A DNA stretch of 64,000 nucleotides from Deltaproteobacteria bacterium (GTDB taxonomy: Bacteria; Myxococcota_A; UBA9160; UBA4427), in assembly GCA_029261835.1 (NCBI GenBank), contig JAJDAO010000050.1, positions 62,001-126,000 on the forward strand, given 5' to 3'. Position numbers and translations under genes: made by a program. The notes below the pieces were generated by a model that did no database searches, was not told the origin of the DNA, and was given only the letters and a program-made list of their open reading frames with translations. Every line of letters starts with the position of its first letter. The first letter of the stretch is position 1. This document shows, piece after piece, positions 33,038 to 41,784 of the stretch.

Positions 33038-34063
33038 TCAAGGCAGTGGCGTGATGCTGACCCGGTCGCCTCCTTTGACGCCCAGGGCCGTACGGCACTC
33101 CTCGCTGACGATCGGTGCACCCTCTTCATCGAGCGGTACCACGGTGGCTCGGAAGCCGACGCCCCCCTCGCCCGAGAGGAGTGCCAGCGGTCCTTCGTAG
33201 CGGGCCTCTCGCCGGCGAATGCTGCTCGGCAGCACCAGCTCGCGCCGCTCGGCGACCGAGCTGATGGCATCGCGCGCAGCGCCGTAGTAGGGGCCGCCAT
33301 CGAAGGGGTCGACTTGATTGAGGTACTGAAAGCCCACCTCTTCGAGAATGCGCAGCGCCGCCATCGCGTTCTCGCCGGTCTTCCCGATGGCTCGCTGCAC
33401 CGCTTCGGGGAAGAGCGTGGCGTAGACCGGGTCGCGCGGGAAGAGGTCGGCGATGAAGCGCTTGTCGTGTGCCGAGAGGCGGTCGGCCTCGCGATAGGTG
33501 AGGCCGGTGAAGCGCCCGCCGAAGGCCTCCCACAGCAGATTCTTGCCCGATGCCTGGAAGGGCGAGAGCATCTCGGCCGTTACGTCGCGCTCAAAGCGCT
33601 CCGGGTGCAGCGAGATGTAGGCGAAGCGAACGATCGAGAGTGCCTTGCCGCACTTCTCCGCGTGGCCTCGGTAGGCGGGGTCGAGGATCAGACCGCCGAT
33701 CTCGCTCGGCCCGTTCTCGCTCGAACACAGGCGCAGGCGCATGTGGCTGAATCGCCTGTCGAGCTCCACACTGCGCCGCTCCTCGTTCGAGACTTCGAGC
33801 CAGTAGCAGGGCGAGCCCGCGACGCCGTGCTTATGGAGGATCATCGAGCTTCCGACGCAGCGCCCCGAGGTGAGGTCCTCCAGGACGAAGACCGAGAGAC
33901 CCGGCTCTTCGCCCCGGAGTTCCCCCCTGAAGGTCCGCAGAGAGTGCTGAATGCGCTGCTCGAGGAAGCTCCGATCGCTCGGCAGATTCATCGAGTCGAG
34001 CATCTTCGCCAGGCCGACCAGATCGTCGAGGTCGGCCGGTGCGATGGGGCGAAGGATCAGCAC
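33038..34063 (-). CDS. astA: Arginine/ornithine N-succinyltransferase
   Basis: 341 residues. Transfers succinyl from succinyl-CoA to the alpha-amino group of arginine (or ornithine), the first step of the AST pathway. The N-terminus LILRPIAPADLDDLVGLAKM, the segment IGGLILDPAYRGHAEKCGKALSIVRFAYI, SPFQASGKNLLWEAFGGRFTGL and EEVGFQYLNQVDPFDGGPYYGA are diagnostic of AstA/AruF/AruG. One copy only, so it should be homomeric as in enterobacteria. GTG 34063 overlaps the end of the aminotransferase gene by seven bases, which implies translational coupling. Confidence 0.95.
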   Translation of the reverse strand: MLILRPIAPADLDDLVGLAKMLDSMNLPSDRSFLEQRIQHSLRTFRGELRGEEPGLSVFVLEDLTSGRCVGSSMILHKHGVAGSPCYWLEVSNEERRSVELDRRFSHMRLRLCSSENGPSEIGGLILDPAYRGHAEKCGKALSIVRFAYISLHPERFERDVTAEMLSPFQASGKNLLWEAFGGRFTGLTYREADRLSAHDKRFIADLFPRDPVYATLFPEAVQRAIGKTGENAMAALRILEEVGFQYLNQVDPFDGGPYYGAARDAISSVAERRELVLPSSIRRREARYEGPLALLSGEGGVGFRATVVPLDEEGAPIVSEECRTALGVKGGDRVSITPLP

Positions 34064-35436
34064 GGCAGATCCCTTTCCTCCGCGACCCGGCAGAGCGCCT
34101 TTTCGAGAATGCCAAAGGCCGCCTCGAGCTCCTCGTCGGTGGTGTTGACCGGCGGCAGCATGCGCAGCTTGCTCGGGTTGTCGCCAGCACTCAGCAGGAT
34201 CAGTCCCTCCTCGAAGCAGGCCCGCAGAACGTCGTTCACGATATCCCGCGAGCCATGCCAGGGCACGAATGCCTGCATGGCGCCCAGACCCGAGCGCGGG
34301 CCGATGGCCTTCGGCATGCGCTTCGCGAGTGATTGAAAGCGCCGCTCGATGCGTCCGCCGAGCACGGCGGTGCGCCCCTCCGGTCCGAGGTAGCCGTCTT
34401 CTTCCAGCCGCTCGATGATGCGTGCCCCCACCGCCATCCCCACTGTGTTTCCGGCGAAAGTGCCCGAAACCAGTCCGGGCTTCGGGTTGTACTCCTTGCT
34501 GAACAGAGTGGCGCTTCCCTGCAGCGTCTTGCCGACTGTTGCGATGTCGACGTACTCATCGAGCTGGAGCGTATGAAAGGCGAACAGCTCACCCGTGCGG
34601 GCGAATGTCTGGACCTCGTCGACCCAGACCGCGAGCCCGGCGGTGCGGCAGCGCTCCATCAGGGCGACGAAGAACTCGCGCGGCGCCGTGTTGAAGCCAC
34701 CTTCGCCCTGCACCAGCTCGAAACCCATGGCGGCGATCTGGCCGGGATAGCGTCGCAGGTGGGTCTCCAGGGCGGCAAGGCTTCGCTCGCTCGAATGCTC
34801 GTCTTCGGCATCGAAGAAGGGCACCTGCAGCACATTGCCGCGCAGGGGCAGTCCCTCCCGGAAGGCTGGCCGGTCCGTGAGCTCCGCCATCGCAAGTGTG
34901 CGCCCGTGGAAGGCCCCGTCGAACACGATCATGCGGTCGGCCGACGGCTTCTTGTGATGGATCATCTTGAGCGCATTCTCGTTCGCCATTGCCCCCGAGA
35001 GCGAGAGCCAGACGTGCTTGAGTCGCGGTCCGGCGTGGCGCAGCAGCGCCTTGCTGATCCGCAGGTACTCCGGGCCGGGCATGAGATGGCCCTGGAACAG
35101 GACGTCACTGGCCGCCGCCACCACCGCGTTCTCGAGCAGATCGCGGTCGCCGTGGCCGAATGCGTAGACGCCGATGGCGCCGATGAAGTCGAGCTTCGTG
35201 GTGCCGTCGGCGAGCTGCAGGCGCGCGCCCGTGCCCGCTCCGGCGCTGAGCATCGGGTAGAAGAGCTCTCGGCCGCGCAAGCGCTCGACATCCCGGATGG
35301 CCTTCTCGTAGTACTTGTGGCTCAGGCTGCGCCCGGCCGCCTCCTCTTGAACGGCGTTCACCAGCGCTCGGGCGGCCTCTCGAATCGCATCCGATTCGAG
35401 TAGGGGGCTCAGGGGATTCGTGCTCTTTTTCGCCAT
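34057..35436 (-). CDS. Class III PLP-dependent aminotransferase of the AST operon
   Basis: 459 residues. PLP-enzyme features: LSLSGAMANENALKM, IVFDGAFHGRTLAM, FELVQGEGGFN, VWVDEVQTFARTGELFAF and the Schiff-base lysine in VGKTLQGSATLF. It is longer than AstC/ArgD (about 400) and closer in layout to lysine/ornithine-type class III transaminases. Placed first in an operon with astA and astD, it may remove the delta-amino group of succinylornithine (the AstC step), but the sequence is not a standard AstC; substrate by inference only. AGGAGGG eight bases before ATG 35436 is a strong ribosome binding site. Confidence 0.85.
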   Translation of the reverse strand: MAKKSTNPLSPLLESDAIREAARALVNAVQEEAAGRSLSHKYYEKAIRDVERLRGRELFYPMLSAGAGTGARLQLADGTTKLDFIGAIGVYAFGHGDRDLLENAVVAAASDVLFQGHLMPGPEYLRISKALLRHAGPRLKHVWLSLSGAMANENALKMIHHKKPSADRMIVFDGAFHGRTLAMAELTDRPAFREGLPLRGNVLQVPFFDAEDEHSSERSLAALETHLRRYPGQIAAMGFELVQGEGGFNTAPREFFVALMERCRTAGLAVWVDEVQTFARTGELFAFHTLQLDEYVDIATVGKTLQGSATLFSKEYNPKPGLVSGTFAGNTVGMAVGARIIERLEEDGYLGPEGRTAVLGGRIERRFQSLAKRMPKAIGPRSGLGAMQAFVPWHGSRDIVNDVLRACFEEGLILLSAGDNPSKLRMLPPVNTTDEELEAAFGILEKALCRVAEERDLPC

Positions 35437-35728
35437 TGTCGCTTCCCTCCTGCCACGCTCGCAGGCCCGGGACTACCGGGGGTCGAGAGAGTGGCCCGGC
35501 TGGGGAACGGACCGCCATCGGGTATCGGCCCGTCGTCCCTCCGGCTTTTCCTCAAATGCGCGAGTTCGAGTGATACCGCTAACCTGCCGGCCGCACTTGC
35601 TCGCTGCTGGTGGTGTCTATTCCCACGCGGGAGCCGCGTGGGCAGGCTCGGCCCCGTGGTCGGGCTAAGCTTGCGCACACCGCGGCGCCCGCGCAGGTAC
35701 GACGACGTCCGCTGCCGAAAGGGCTGCT

Positions 35729-36679
35729 GTGGCCAAGCGAAAGGCGAAACATCGAAGGAGCGGCCGGGACGCCACCGGCCGCTCGCGGCCTTCCCTCGCC
35801 AAGAAGGCTCGCAAACGCGTGTCGGCCGCGACCCGGGCGGCGGCACGGGGGTCGGTCGCCAAGGCCCGGGATCTGGGTGATTCGGCTCGCACGGCGCTCC
35901 GGGCGCATGCGGACTACCGGCCGCATTTGTGCTTGGTTCGGGCGCCCGCCGTGCCGATGTCCTCTCGAGCCATGGGTCTGGACATCACCGTTGCCAGCTA
36001 CAACGTCCACCGTTGGACCGGTCTGAATGGCCGCGCCAAGCCGGACGTCGCCCGGGCGGGCTTCGTCATCTCCGAGATGGAGGCAGACGTGATCGCCCTG
36101 CAGGAGGTCCTGCGCCCGCGCGAGGGTGAGGATCCGCTGGAGCAGCTCTGCCAGCAGCTCGGGCTCCACCTGGCCTTCGCCGCCACGCGTATGCACCGGC
36201 ATGGAGAGCTCGGCAATGCCGTGCTCTCTCGCTTCCCGATCACAGCCATCTCGGTGCTCGACATCTCCTCCTCGCGCATCGACCGCCGCGGAGCGCTGGC
36301 TGCGCAGTTCGACGGCCCCAACGGCAGCCTCGGCGTTGTCGCCACCCACCTTTCCCTGGTGGACCGCACTCGGCACCGCCAGGTCCAGATGCTGCTCGAG
36401 CATCCGCAGCTCAATGCCGGGCAGGCCGTGCTGCTGGGCGACATGAATGCCTGGCGCAAGTGCAAGGCTTCTCAGAGCCTCGAGGACGCTCTCCACCGCC
36501 ACAACAACGTCGCTTGGCCGGCCACCTTCCCGGCCGCGCGACCGCTGCTCGCCCTCGACCGCGTGTACGCCCGAGGCGCTGAGGTCCTCGAAGTCTACGT
36601 ACACGGCAGCGCTGCGGCGCGCCGCGCCTCGGATCACCTGCCGGTGATCGCACGAGTCCAGCTCCGCAAGGACGACTGA
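35729..36679 (+). CDS. Endonuclease/exonuclease/phosphatase (EEP) family hydrolase
   Basis: 316 residues. The catalytic EEP domain runs from about residue 84: VASYNVHRWTG, IALQEVLRPRE (metal-binding Glu), LGVVATHLSL, VLLGDMNAW and the C-terminal ASDHLPVIARVQL (catalytic Asp-His). Members cleave phosphodiesters or phosphomonoesters (DNA repair, sphingomyelinase, phosphatidylinositol). A Lys/Arg-rich N-terminal extension of about 60 residues (AKRKAKHRRSGRD, SLAKKARKRVSAATRAAARG) resembles a nucleic-acid-binding tail, like those of the two topoisomerase subunits in this window. GTG 35729 is the annotated start; ATG 35957 would remove the tail. Divergent from the AST operon. Confidence 0.82.
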   Translation: MAKRKAKHRRSGRDATGRSRPSLAKKARKRVSAATRAAARGSVAKARDLGDSARTALRAHADYRPHLCLVRAPAVPMSSRAMGLDITVASYNVHRWTGLNGRAKPDVARAGFVISEMEADVIALQEVLRPREGEDPLEQLCQQLGLHLAFAATRMHRHGELGNAVLSRFPITAISVLDISSSRIDRRGALAAQFDGPNGSLGVVATHLSLVDRTRHRQVQMLLEHPQLNAGQAVLLGDMNAWRKCKASQSLEDALHRHNNVAWPATFPAARPLLALDRVYARGAEVLEVYVHGSAAARRASDHLPVIARVQLRKDD

Positions 36680-36711
36680 ATCTCGTCTCGTGCCGTTCAT
36701 CGCATCTCGCC

Positions 36712-38115
36712 TCATATCCGAATCTCGCGCCAGGCACCGGAGCGGAAGCGCCACAGCAGGTAGACGGTGAGCACGCATACGTAGATCGTGCCGCCGAGCC
36801 AGGCGCCCGTGAGACCACCGCCGAGCGGTATTCCGAAGAGCCAGGCGAGGGGGAGAAACAGCCCCCAGGCCATCGCGAATCTCACCAGGAACGGCCATCT
36901 CGTGTCGCCCGCTCCGCGCAGGGCGCCATCGGTCACGATTCCGAAGGCGTCGAAGAATTGAAAGACCGCTCCCACCAGCAGCAGCGGTCCACCCAGACGC
37001 AGCACGTCTGGGTCATCGCTGAAGATCCGCATCAGGGGGCCGGGCAGCGTGATGAAGAGCAGCGCGATGCCGCCAGAGAGGAGCAGCGTCAGCTTGAGGG
37101 CGGAGCGGAAGCTCCGTTCGGCGGAGCCCGGGTCGCCCGCGCCGATATAGCGGCCGACGAGCGTCGCCACACCGATGCCGAGGCCCGACGCCTGCATGAA
37201 CGAGAGCGAGAGCAAGGCGATGAAGGCCTGGCTCGCCGCCATCGAGGCGTCGCCCATGCGCGCGACCAGCGTGAGAAAGACGGCGAACGACAGCATCTCG
37301 AGCAACCACTGTCCGCCGATTGGCGCACCGGTGCGCAGCAGCCGCCGCAGCGCGCTGAGCGAAGGGGCAACCCACTGTGTGCGGTACGCCCCGCGCACCG
37401 CCGGGCGCATGAAGGCGAAGAAGATGACAGCGGCATAGACCCACTCCGAGATCGCCGTGGCGCTGCCCGCGCCTACCACGCCCCAGCGCGGCAGCCCCAG
37501 ACGCCCGAAGATGAGGCCGTAGTCGAGCACCACGTTGAGCCCATTGGCCACCAGCGTTGCGTAGAGGGGCGTGCGCGTGTCCCCCACACCGCGAAAGAAG
37601 GCCGCGACGACGGTCGCGGCGCACAGGCCGAGCACGCCGATCGCGCGCACCGACATGTACTGGGTCGCCAGCGGCTGGACCTGTTGCGACGGGCCAAGCC
37701 AAGCCAGCAGCGTCTCGGCACCGAGGAAGAGCAGGAAGGCCGCCGCTGCGGTCGCGGGCAGCAGCGCGTAGAGCCCCTGCCACGTCCAGGCGCCGCACTC
37801 GCTCGGCCTGCCACCGCCGTGCTGCTGCGAGACGAAGGTCTGCACACCGGCGGCCGTGCCGTAGAAGAAGCAGAAGAAGGTCCACAGCCAGATCCCGCCG
37901 AGGCCCACGGCCGCCAGCTCGCTGGCTCCAAGCTGCCCCACCATGGCGGAGTCCACCACGCCCATGGTCGTCATGGAGAGCTGGGTCAGGATCACGGGAT
38001 AGGCCATGCGGCCGACCTCGCTCACGCTGCCCGGTGTCGCACGACTACGCTTGGCCTGATTCTCGAGGCGTGCTTTTCGCCCGTCGTCGGCTAGGGGTTC
38101 GAGCTGGCTGGTCAT
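36712..38115 (-). CDS. MATE-family multidrug/metabolite exporter
   Basis: 467 residues with twelve hydrophobic segments in two MatE halves. Family patterns: AYPVILTQLSMTTMGVVDSAMVGQLG near the start, AFFRGVGDTRTPLYATLVANGLNVVLDYGLIFG, the second-half repeat SFMQASGLGIGVATLVGRYIGAGD and DGALRGAGDTRWPFL. MATE proteins export cationic compounds with Na+ or H+ antiport. ATG 38115 follows GGAGC at good distance; the upstream in-frame GTG at 38154 is less likely. It converges with the EEP gene 32 bp away. Substrate unknown. Confidence 0.92.
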   Translation of the reverse strand: MTSQLEPLADDGRKARLENQAKRSRATPGSVSEVGRMAYPVILTQLSMTTMGVVDSAMVGQLGASELAAVGLGGIWLWTFFCFFYGTAAGVQTFVSQQHGGGRPSECGAWTWQGLYALLPATAAAAFLLFLGAETLLAWLGPSQQVQPLATQYMSVRAIGVLGLCAATVVAAFFRGVGDTRTPLYATLVANGLNVVLDYGLIFGRLGLPRWGVVGAGSATAISEWVYAAVIFFAFMRPAVRGAYRTQWVAPSLSALRRLLRTGAPIGGQWLLEMLSFAVFLTLVARMGDASMAASQAFIALLSLSFMQASGLGIGVATLVGRYIGAGDPGSAERSFRSALKLTLLLSGGIALLFITLPGPLMRIFSDDPDVLRLGGPLLLVGAVFQFFDAFGIVTDGALRGAGDTRWPFLVRFAMAWGLFLPLAWLFGIPLGGGLTGAWLGGTIYVCVLTVYLLWRFRSGAWREIRI

Positions 38116-38451
38116 GTTCGAAGCTCCGGGTGGCTCGGTGGTTCCGGGATCCAAGAAAGGCCGCGTCTGCTCTCGCGTCGCGGCCTTCGGTCCGTTGCCG
38201 AGCTGGTCAGCTTCGAATCATGGGCAGACGCGACTGAGCGTGCGACGGAGGCGCTGCGCTCTCCGCCGTCCGGCCTGCTGTGGGGCCGGGCCAGGCGGGG
38301 AAACGACGCCCGCGCGACGCGCGTCCGTGCGCTCTTGCACAAGGGGGAGCTTCATAGCGTTTCGCCCATAGTGACACTTTCTAACACGCCAGCAGCGGGC
38401 GGGCAACGTCGCTGTTGCGGTGCTGCGCAATGGCGGGTAAACCCGGGAAAG

Positions 38452-38862
38452 ATGCTCGGACGAACGACAGTCGGCCGCCGGTGCCGCGTCGCCGGCACCC
38501 TGCTCCTCGCGGGCCTGCTCAGCACGGGCTGTGGGAGTCTTCGTGCGGCCGAGCTCTACAACAGCGGCAGTCGTGCGCTCGATCGCGGAGAAGTGGCTCA
38601 GGCGATCGCCCAGCTCGAGGAGGCGGTCCTCGTGCGCCCCGGCGTCTCTGAGATCCACAATCATCTGGGTCTGGCGTACGCCGCCGCCGGACGTTCGCAG
38701 GAGGCGCTTCAGGCCTTCGATCGGGCGGTGGCGTTGGATTGCAGTAACCGGGCCGCGCGTCAGAACCAGGCTGCCGCGCGGGCTCGTGCCGAGTCGCGAG
38801 CAGCTGTGCCGGGTGCGGCACTGGGCGCGGGACAGCGGGAGCGAGGACGCGATGGCAGATGA
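38452..38862 (+). CDS. TPR-containing lipoprotein
   Basis: 136 residues. The leader GTLLLAGLLSTGC is a lipoprotein signal peptide. The mature protein contains one and a half to two tetratricopeptide repeats (AAELYNSGSRALDRGEVAQAIAQLEEAVLVRPGVSEIHNHLGLAYAAAGRSQEALQAFDRAVALD as a series, residues about 30-95), a protein-interaction fold. The Ala/Arg-rich C-terminus is unstructured. ATG 38452 directly precedes the leader; a 39-residue upstream extension is unlikely. The stop overlaps the next gene by 11 bases, so the two are probably coupled. Confidence 0.75.
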   Translation: MLGRTTVGRRCRVAGTLLLAGLLSTGCGSLRAAELYNSGSRALDRGEVAQAIAQLEEAVLVRPGVSEIHNHLGLAYAAAGRSQEALQAFDRAVALDCSNRAARQNQAAARARAESRAAVPGAALGAGQRERGRDGR

Positions 38863-39334
38863 CCGCGAGCGCTACGAACGCGAGAAGCCGAGCTGGGCCG
38901 AGATCGACAAGCGCCGCGATCGCGGCCGTTCGACACGGTCTGAGCACCCTTCCGGCGAGCAGGCCCGCCAGCTCGCCGGACAGCAGAAGCACAATGCGGT
39001 CCGAGCGGCCGAAGCGCTCTTCGCGGGCGAGGGCGGCGGGGCCGAGGACGCGACGCTCGCCAAGGCGGTGCGCGATGCCCACGGCACACCGGAGCTCGCT
39101 CAGGCCTGTCGCGACTATGTGGCGACGCTGGGCGTGCCGACTCGTCTTGATCTGCTCTCGGTCTTTCTCGATGCGCGGGATCGCGAGTGCGTGTTGAGTG
39201 CGCTCGAGAAGCTCGGCGAGCTCGCTGCCGCCGGCGGACTCGAAGTCTCCGCAGGCCTCAGGAGTCAGCTGCGGGTGCTCTCACAGGAGCCGGACGACGA
39301 CATCGCGGGGCTGGCAGAGGATCTACTCGAGTAG
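38852..39334 (+). CDS. Acidic/charged cytoplasmic protein, function unknown
   Basis: 160 residues with no signal peptide. A charged N-terminal half (MADDRERYEREKPSWAEIDK, DRGRSTRSEHPSGEQARQLA) is followed by a helical domain (ALFAGEGGGAEDATLAKAVR, TRLDLLSVFLDARDRECVLS, ALEKLGELAAAGGLEVSAGL). The order is that of an uncharacterised small family seen mainly in delta-proteobacteria-like genomes, though I do not recognise a named domain. Start overlaps the TPR lipoprotein gene. It precedes fur by 80 bp. Confidence 0.6.
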   Translation: MADDRERYEREKPSWAEIDKRRDRGRSTRSEHPSGEQARQLAGQQKHNAVRAAEALFAGEGGGAEDATLAKAVRDAHGTPELAQACRDYVATLGVPTRLDLLSVFLDARDRECVLSALEKLGELAAAGGLEVSAGLRSQLRVLSQEPDDDIAGLAEDLLE

Positions 39335-39414
39335 CGCCGTTCTGACGCGGATGACTCCGCTGCCCCGCCGTGCTGGCGAAAACTTCTTGTCTACGAAGGT
39401 GGTAAGCTCGAACG

Positions 39415-39846
39415 ATGGGCCATGAAGTCGAGCGAAAAGCACTCGCCGCATACCTCGAAGAGCACAAGCTCAAGCGGACGAAGCAGCGTGAGATCATCCT
39501 CGACGCCTTTCTCGAGGCTCATGACCATGTGACGAGTGAGGAGCTCTACCGAGCGATTCGGAGCTGCAATCCGCGCATCGGGTACACGACGGTGTACCGT
39601 ACCATGAAGCTCCTGGTGGACGCCGGACTCGCCCAGGAGCGCCACTTCGCGGACGGCATCGCACGCTACGAGATCGAGCACGAGCACCATGACCATCTGG
39701 TCTGCACCAAGTGCGGCAAGATCGTGGAGTTCGAATGCCAAATGATCGAGCGCAGCCAGGACGAGATCGCCGAGCGCTACGGTTTTCTCGTGCTGCGCCA
39801 CCGGCACGAGCTCTACGGCCACTGTGGCGACTGCCGGGAAGAGTGA
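39415..39846 (+). CDS. fur: Fur-family metalloregulator
   Basis: 143 residues. The winged helix (LKRTKQREIILDAFLEAHDHVTSEELYRAIRSCNPRIGYTTVYRTMKLLVDAGL) has the conserved TVYRTL/M-like recognition helix. The metal-binding/dimer region has HEHHDHLVCTKCGKIVEF, then HRHELYGHCGDCREE, giving the Cys4 structural zinc site and the His-rich sensory site. It represses iron-uptake or related genes by metal-dependent DNA binding; PerR or Zur specificity cannot be excluded from sequence. No Fur box was recognised upstream. The phosphatase gene starts within 12 bases of its stop codon, so they are probably co-transcribed. Confidence 0.9.
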   Translation: MGHEVERKALAAYLEEHKLKRTKQREIILDAFLEAHDHVTSEELYRAIRSCNPRIGYTTVYRTMKLLVDAGLAQERHFADGIARYEIEHEHHDHLVCTKCGKIVEFECQMIERSQDEIAERYGFLVLRHRHELYGHCGDCREE

Positions 39847-39857
39847 GCCGCGTCCGC

Positions 39858-41540
39858 ATGTGGCGACGCACCCGATACGACTTGCTCGCGCTGCTTCTGA
39901 CACTCGTGTGCGTCGGGCTGGGCATTGCGCGGCCGCCTGGAGCCGCCGCTGAGAGCGAGGTTCCGGAGACGGGAGAGGGCGTGCGGCTGGTGCTCGTGCT
40001 GGTGGTCGACCAGCTGCGCCCCGATCGCATCGGACCTGAAATGCCCGGCGGCCTGGGCCGGCTACTGCGCGAGGGACGCAGCTTCTCCGATGCCGCTCTT
40101 GCTCACGCCCTGACGGCCACCTGTCCGGGACACGCCACCATTCTGACGGGGCATCACCCCGGTCCGGCGGGTATACCCGGCAACCGGTTCATCGACCGCA
40201 AGACGCGAAAGGTCGTCTACTGTACAGCGGACGAGACGGAAGCCGGCGTGTTGCTCGGCTCGCGGTCCCGTTTCGATCGTTCGGCGGGCCGCTCGCCCCG
40301 CAACCTGCGCGTCACGACGCTCGGCGATTGGCTGAAGGCGCAGCACGCGGGAAGCCGGGTCTACGCTGTTTCGGTCAAGGACCGCTCTGCCATCATGCTC
40401 GGCGGCCAGCGCCCGGAGGCCGCCTTCTGGCTCGATTCAGCGCGCAGCGGGCGCTTCACCAGCAGTCGCTACTACCTCCCGGAGCTGCCGCCGTGGACCG
40501 AGGGCTGGAGCGCGAAGTCGCTGCTCGCTCCGTTGCCCGATCTCTGGCGCCACGCCAGCGGCGATCCGCCCAATGGTGCGCGGCGCGACGACTACGCCGC
40601 AGAGAGCGCGCGCTTCAGCCGCACGAGCCCGCATCCCGTGAAGGCCGGGGAGGACTGGCAGACCTCGATGGCGCAGCTCCTGGCCACGCCCTACCTCGAC
40701 CAGAGGACCTTCGCCTTCGCCCATCAGCTCGTCATCGAGGAGGCATTGGGACAGCGCGCCGAGCCCGATCTGCTGGCCGTGTCACTCTCCGCCACGGACT
40801 ATATCGGCCACCACTACGGACCCTGGAGCCAGGAGTCGCACGATGCGCTCGAGCGGCTCGACGCACAGCTCGCGGAGTTTCTGCTCTTTCTCGAACGGCG
40901 GGTGGGCGCGGGGCGCCTGCTGGTCGTGCTGACAGCCGATCACGGCGTGATGTCGCTGCCCGAATGGCTGCGCGAGAGCGGGCCCGAGCGGGCGGTGTGC
41001 CCGCTGCCGGCCAGCCGACTCTCACCGCAGGTCTTCGATGCGGGCCTGGCGCGCCATCTGGCGCAGCGGCTCGGCGGTGACGCGGACGATTGGCTCGTGC
41101 GGGACGGCATGGCTCTCATGTTCAACCCCGAGCAGGCCACGGCTCGCGGCGTTTCGCTGCAGCGTGTGGTGGCGGTGGCCGCCCGTTATCTGGAGCGCCA
41201 GCCCGGTGTCGCGCGCGTCTGGCGGCCGGGCCAGCGCGATGCCGGTCCCGAGCCCTTCGCGACGCTCTATCGCAACTCGGTCGCCGAGGGTCGTCACGGC
41301 GACCTCGTGATCCAGCCGCTGCGCGGCTGTCTCTTTACGTCGTACACCTCCGGAACCAGCCACGGCTCACCCTACGACTACGATCGTCGCGTACCACTGA
41401 TCTTCTTCGGCCCCGGCATCGACCCGGGCTCGGTGCAAGGCCCAGCCGCCACCGTCGATATCGCCCCGACATTGGCCCGGCAGCTCGCAATCACGCCGCC
41501 GCCGGGTCTGGATGGCCGCGTTCTCTCGTTGCGCGACTGA
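39858..41540 (+). CDS. PafA-like secreted alkaline phosphatase/phosphodiesterase
   Basis: About 560 residues. A signal peptide (LLALLLTLVCVGLGIARPPGAAA) precedes an alkaline-phosphatase-superfamily domain: VVDQLRPDRI (metal Asp), ALTATCPGHATILTG with a Thr nucleophile as in PafA, VSLSATDYIGHHYGP (metal Asp and His), LTADHGVMSLPEWL (metal Asp-His) and SGTSHGSPYDYDRRVPLIFFG near the C-terminus (metal His). This is the calcium/zinc-dependent PhoX/PafA-like monoesterase group for phosphate scavenging in the periplasm. An in-frame GTG at 39843 overlaps the fur stop; ATG 39858 is preferred because it starts before the leader. Co-transcription with fur is likely. Confidence 0.88.
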   Translation: MWRRTRYDLLALLLTLVCVGLGIARPPGAAAESEVPETGEGVRLVLVLVVDQLRPDRIGPEMPGGLGRLLREGRSFSDAALAHALTATCPGHATILTGHHPGPAGIPGNRFIDRKTRKVVYCTADETEAGVLLGSRSRFDRSAGRSPRNLRVTTLGDWLKAQHAGSRVYAVSVKDRSAIMLGGQRPEAAFWLDSARSGRFTSSRYYLPELPPWTEGWSAKSLLAPLPDLWRHASGDPPNGARRDDYAAESARFSRTSPHPVKAGEDWQTSMAQLLATPYLDQRTFAFAHQLVIEEALGQRAEPDLLAVSLSATDYIGHHYGPWSQESHDALERLDAQLAEFLLFLERRVGAGRLLVVLTADHGVMSLPEWLRESGPERAVCPLPASRLSPQVFDAGLARHLAQRLGGDADDWLVRDGMALMFNPEQATARGVSLQRVVAVAARYLERQPGVARVWRPGQRDAGPEPFATLYRNSVAEGRHGDLVIQPLRGCLFTSYTSGTSHGSPYDYDRRVPLIFFGPGIDPGSVQGPAATVDIAPTLARQLAITPPPGLDGRVLSLRD

Positions 41541-41604
41541 GGTCGCCGAGGGGCATCGGCAAGACTCGCTCAAGCCGCTCGGCGGAGTGGCCGATTGCTC
41601 GAGT

Positions 41605-41766
41605 ATGGCGAGCAAGGACATAGTCTGCCCCGTCTGCAGCGCCGACCTGCCCCTGGCCGGAGACGAACACAGCGGCGAAGAGGTCTTCTGCAGTGTCTGC
41701 AGCTCCCCCTGCATCCTCAGGGGAGAGCCCGGTGCCCCCGACTTCGAAGTAGAAGAAGACTTCTGA
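41605..41766 (+). CDS. LysW-like zinc-ribbon protein
   Basis: 53 residues. CPVC (residues 8-11) and CSVC (29-32) form one zinc ribbon, followed by an acidic tail ending in FEVEEDF. The layout of two Cys pairs about 20 residues apart, a Gly-Glu turn (GEEVFCSVC) and an acidic C-terminus matches LysW, the amino-group carrier protein of lysine/arginine biosynthesis. LysW ends in EDWGE with a terminal Glu as the attachment point; here the end is EEDF, so carrier function is doubtful. No LysX/LysZ genes are near. The small zinc ribbon might instead support transcription. It converges with rfbC, 18 bp away. Confidence 0.6.
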   Translation: MASKDIVCPVCSADLPLAGDEHSGEEVFCSVCSSPCILRGEPGAPDFEVEEDF

Positions 41767-41784
41767 GCCAAGCGGAGGTCCGGT

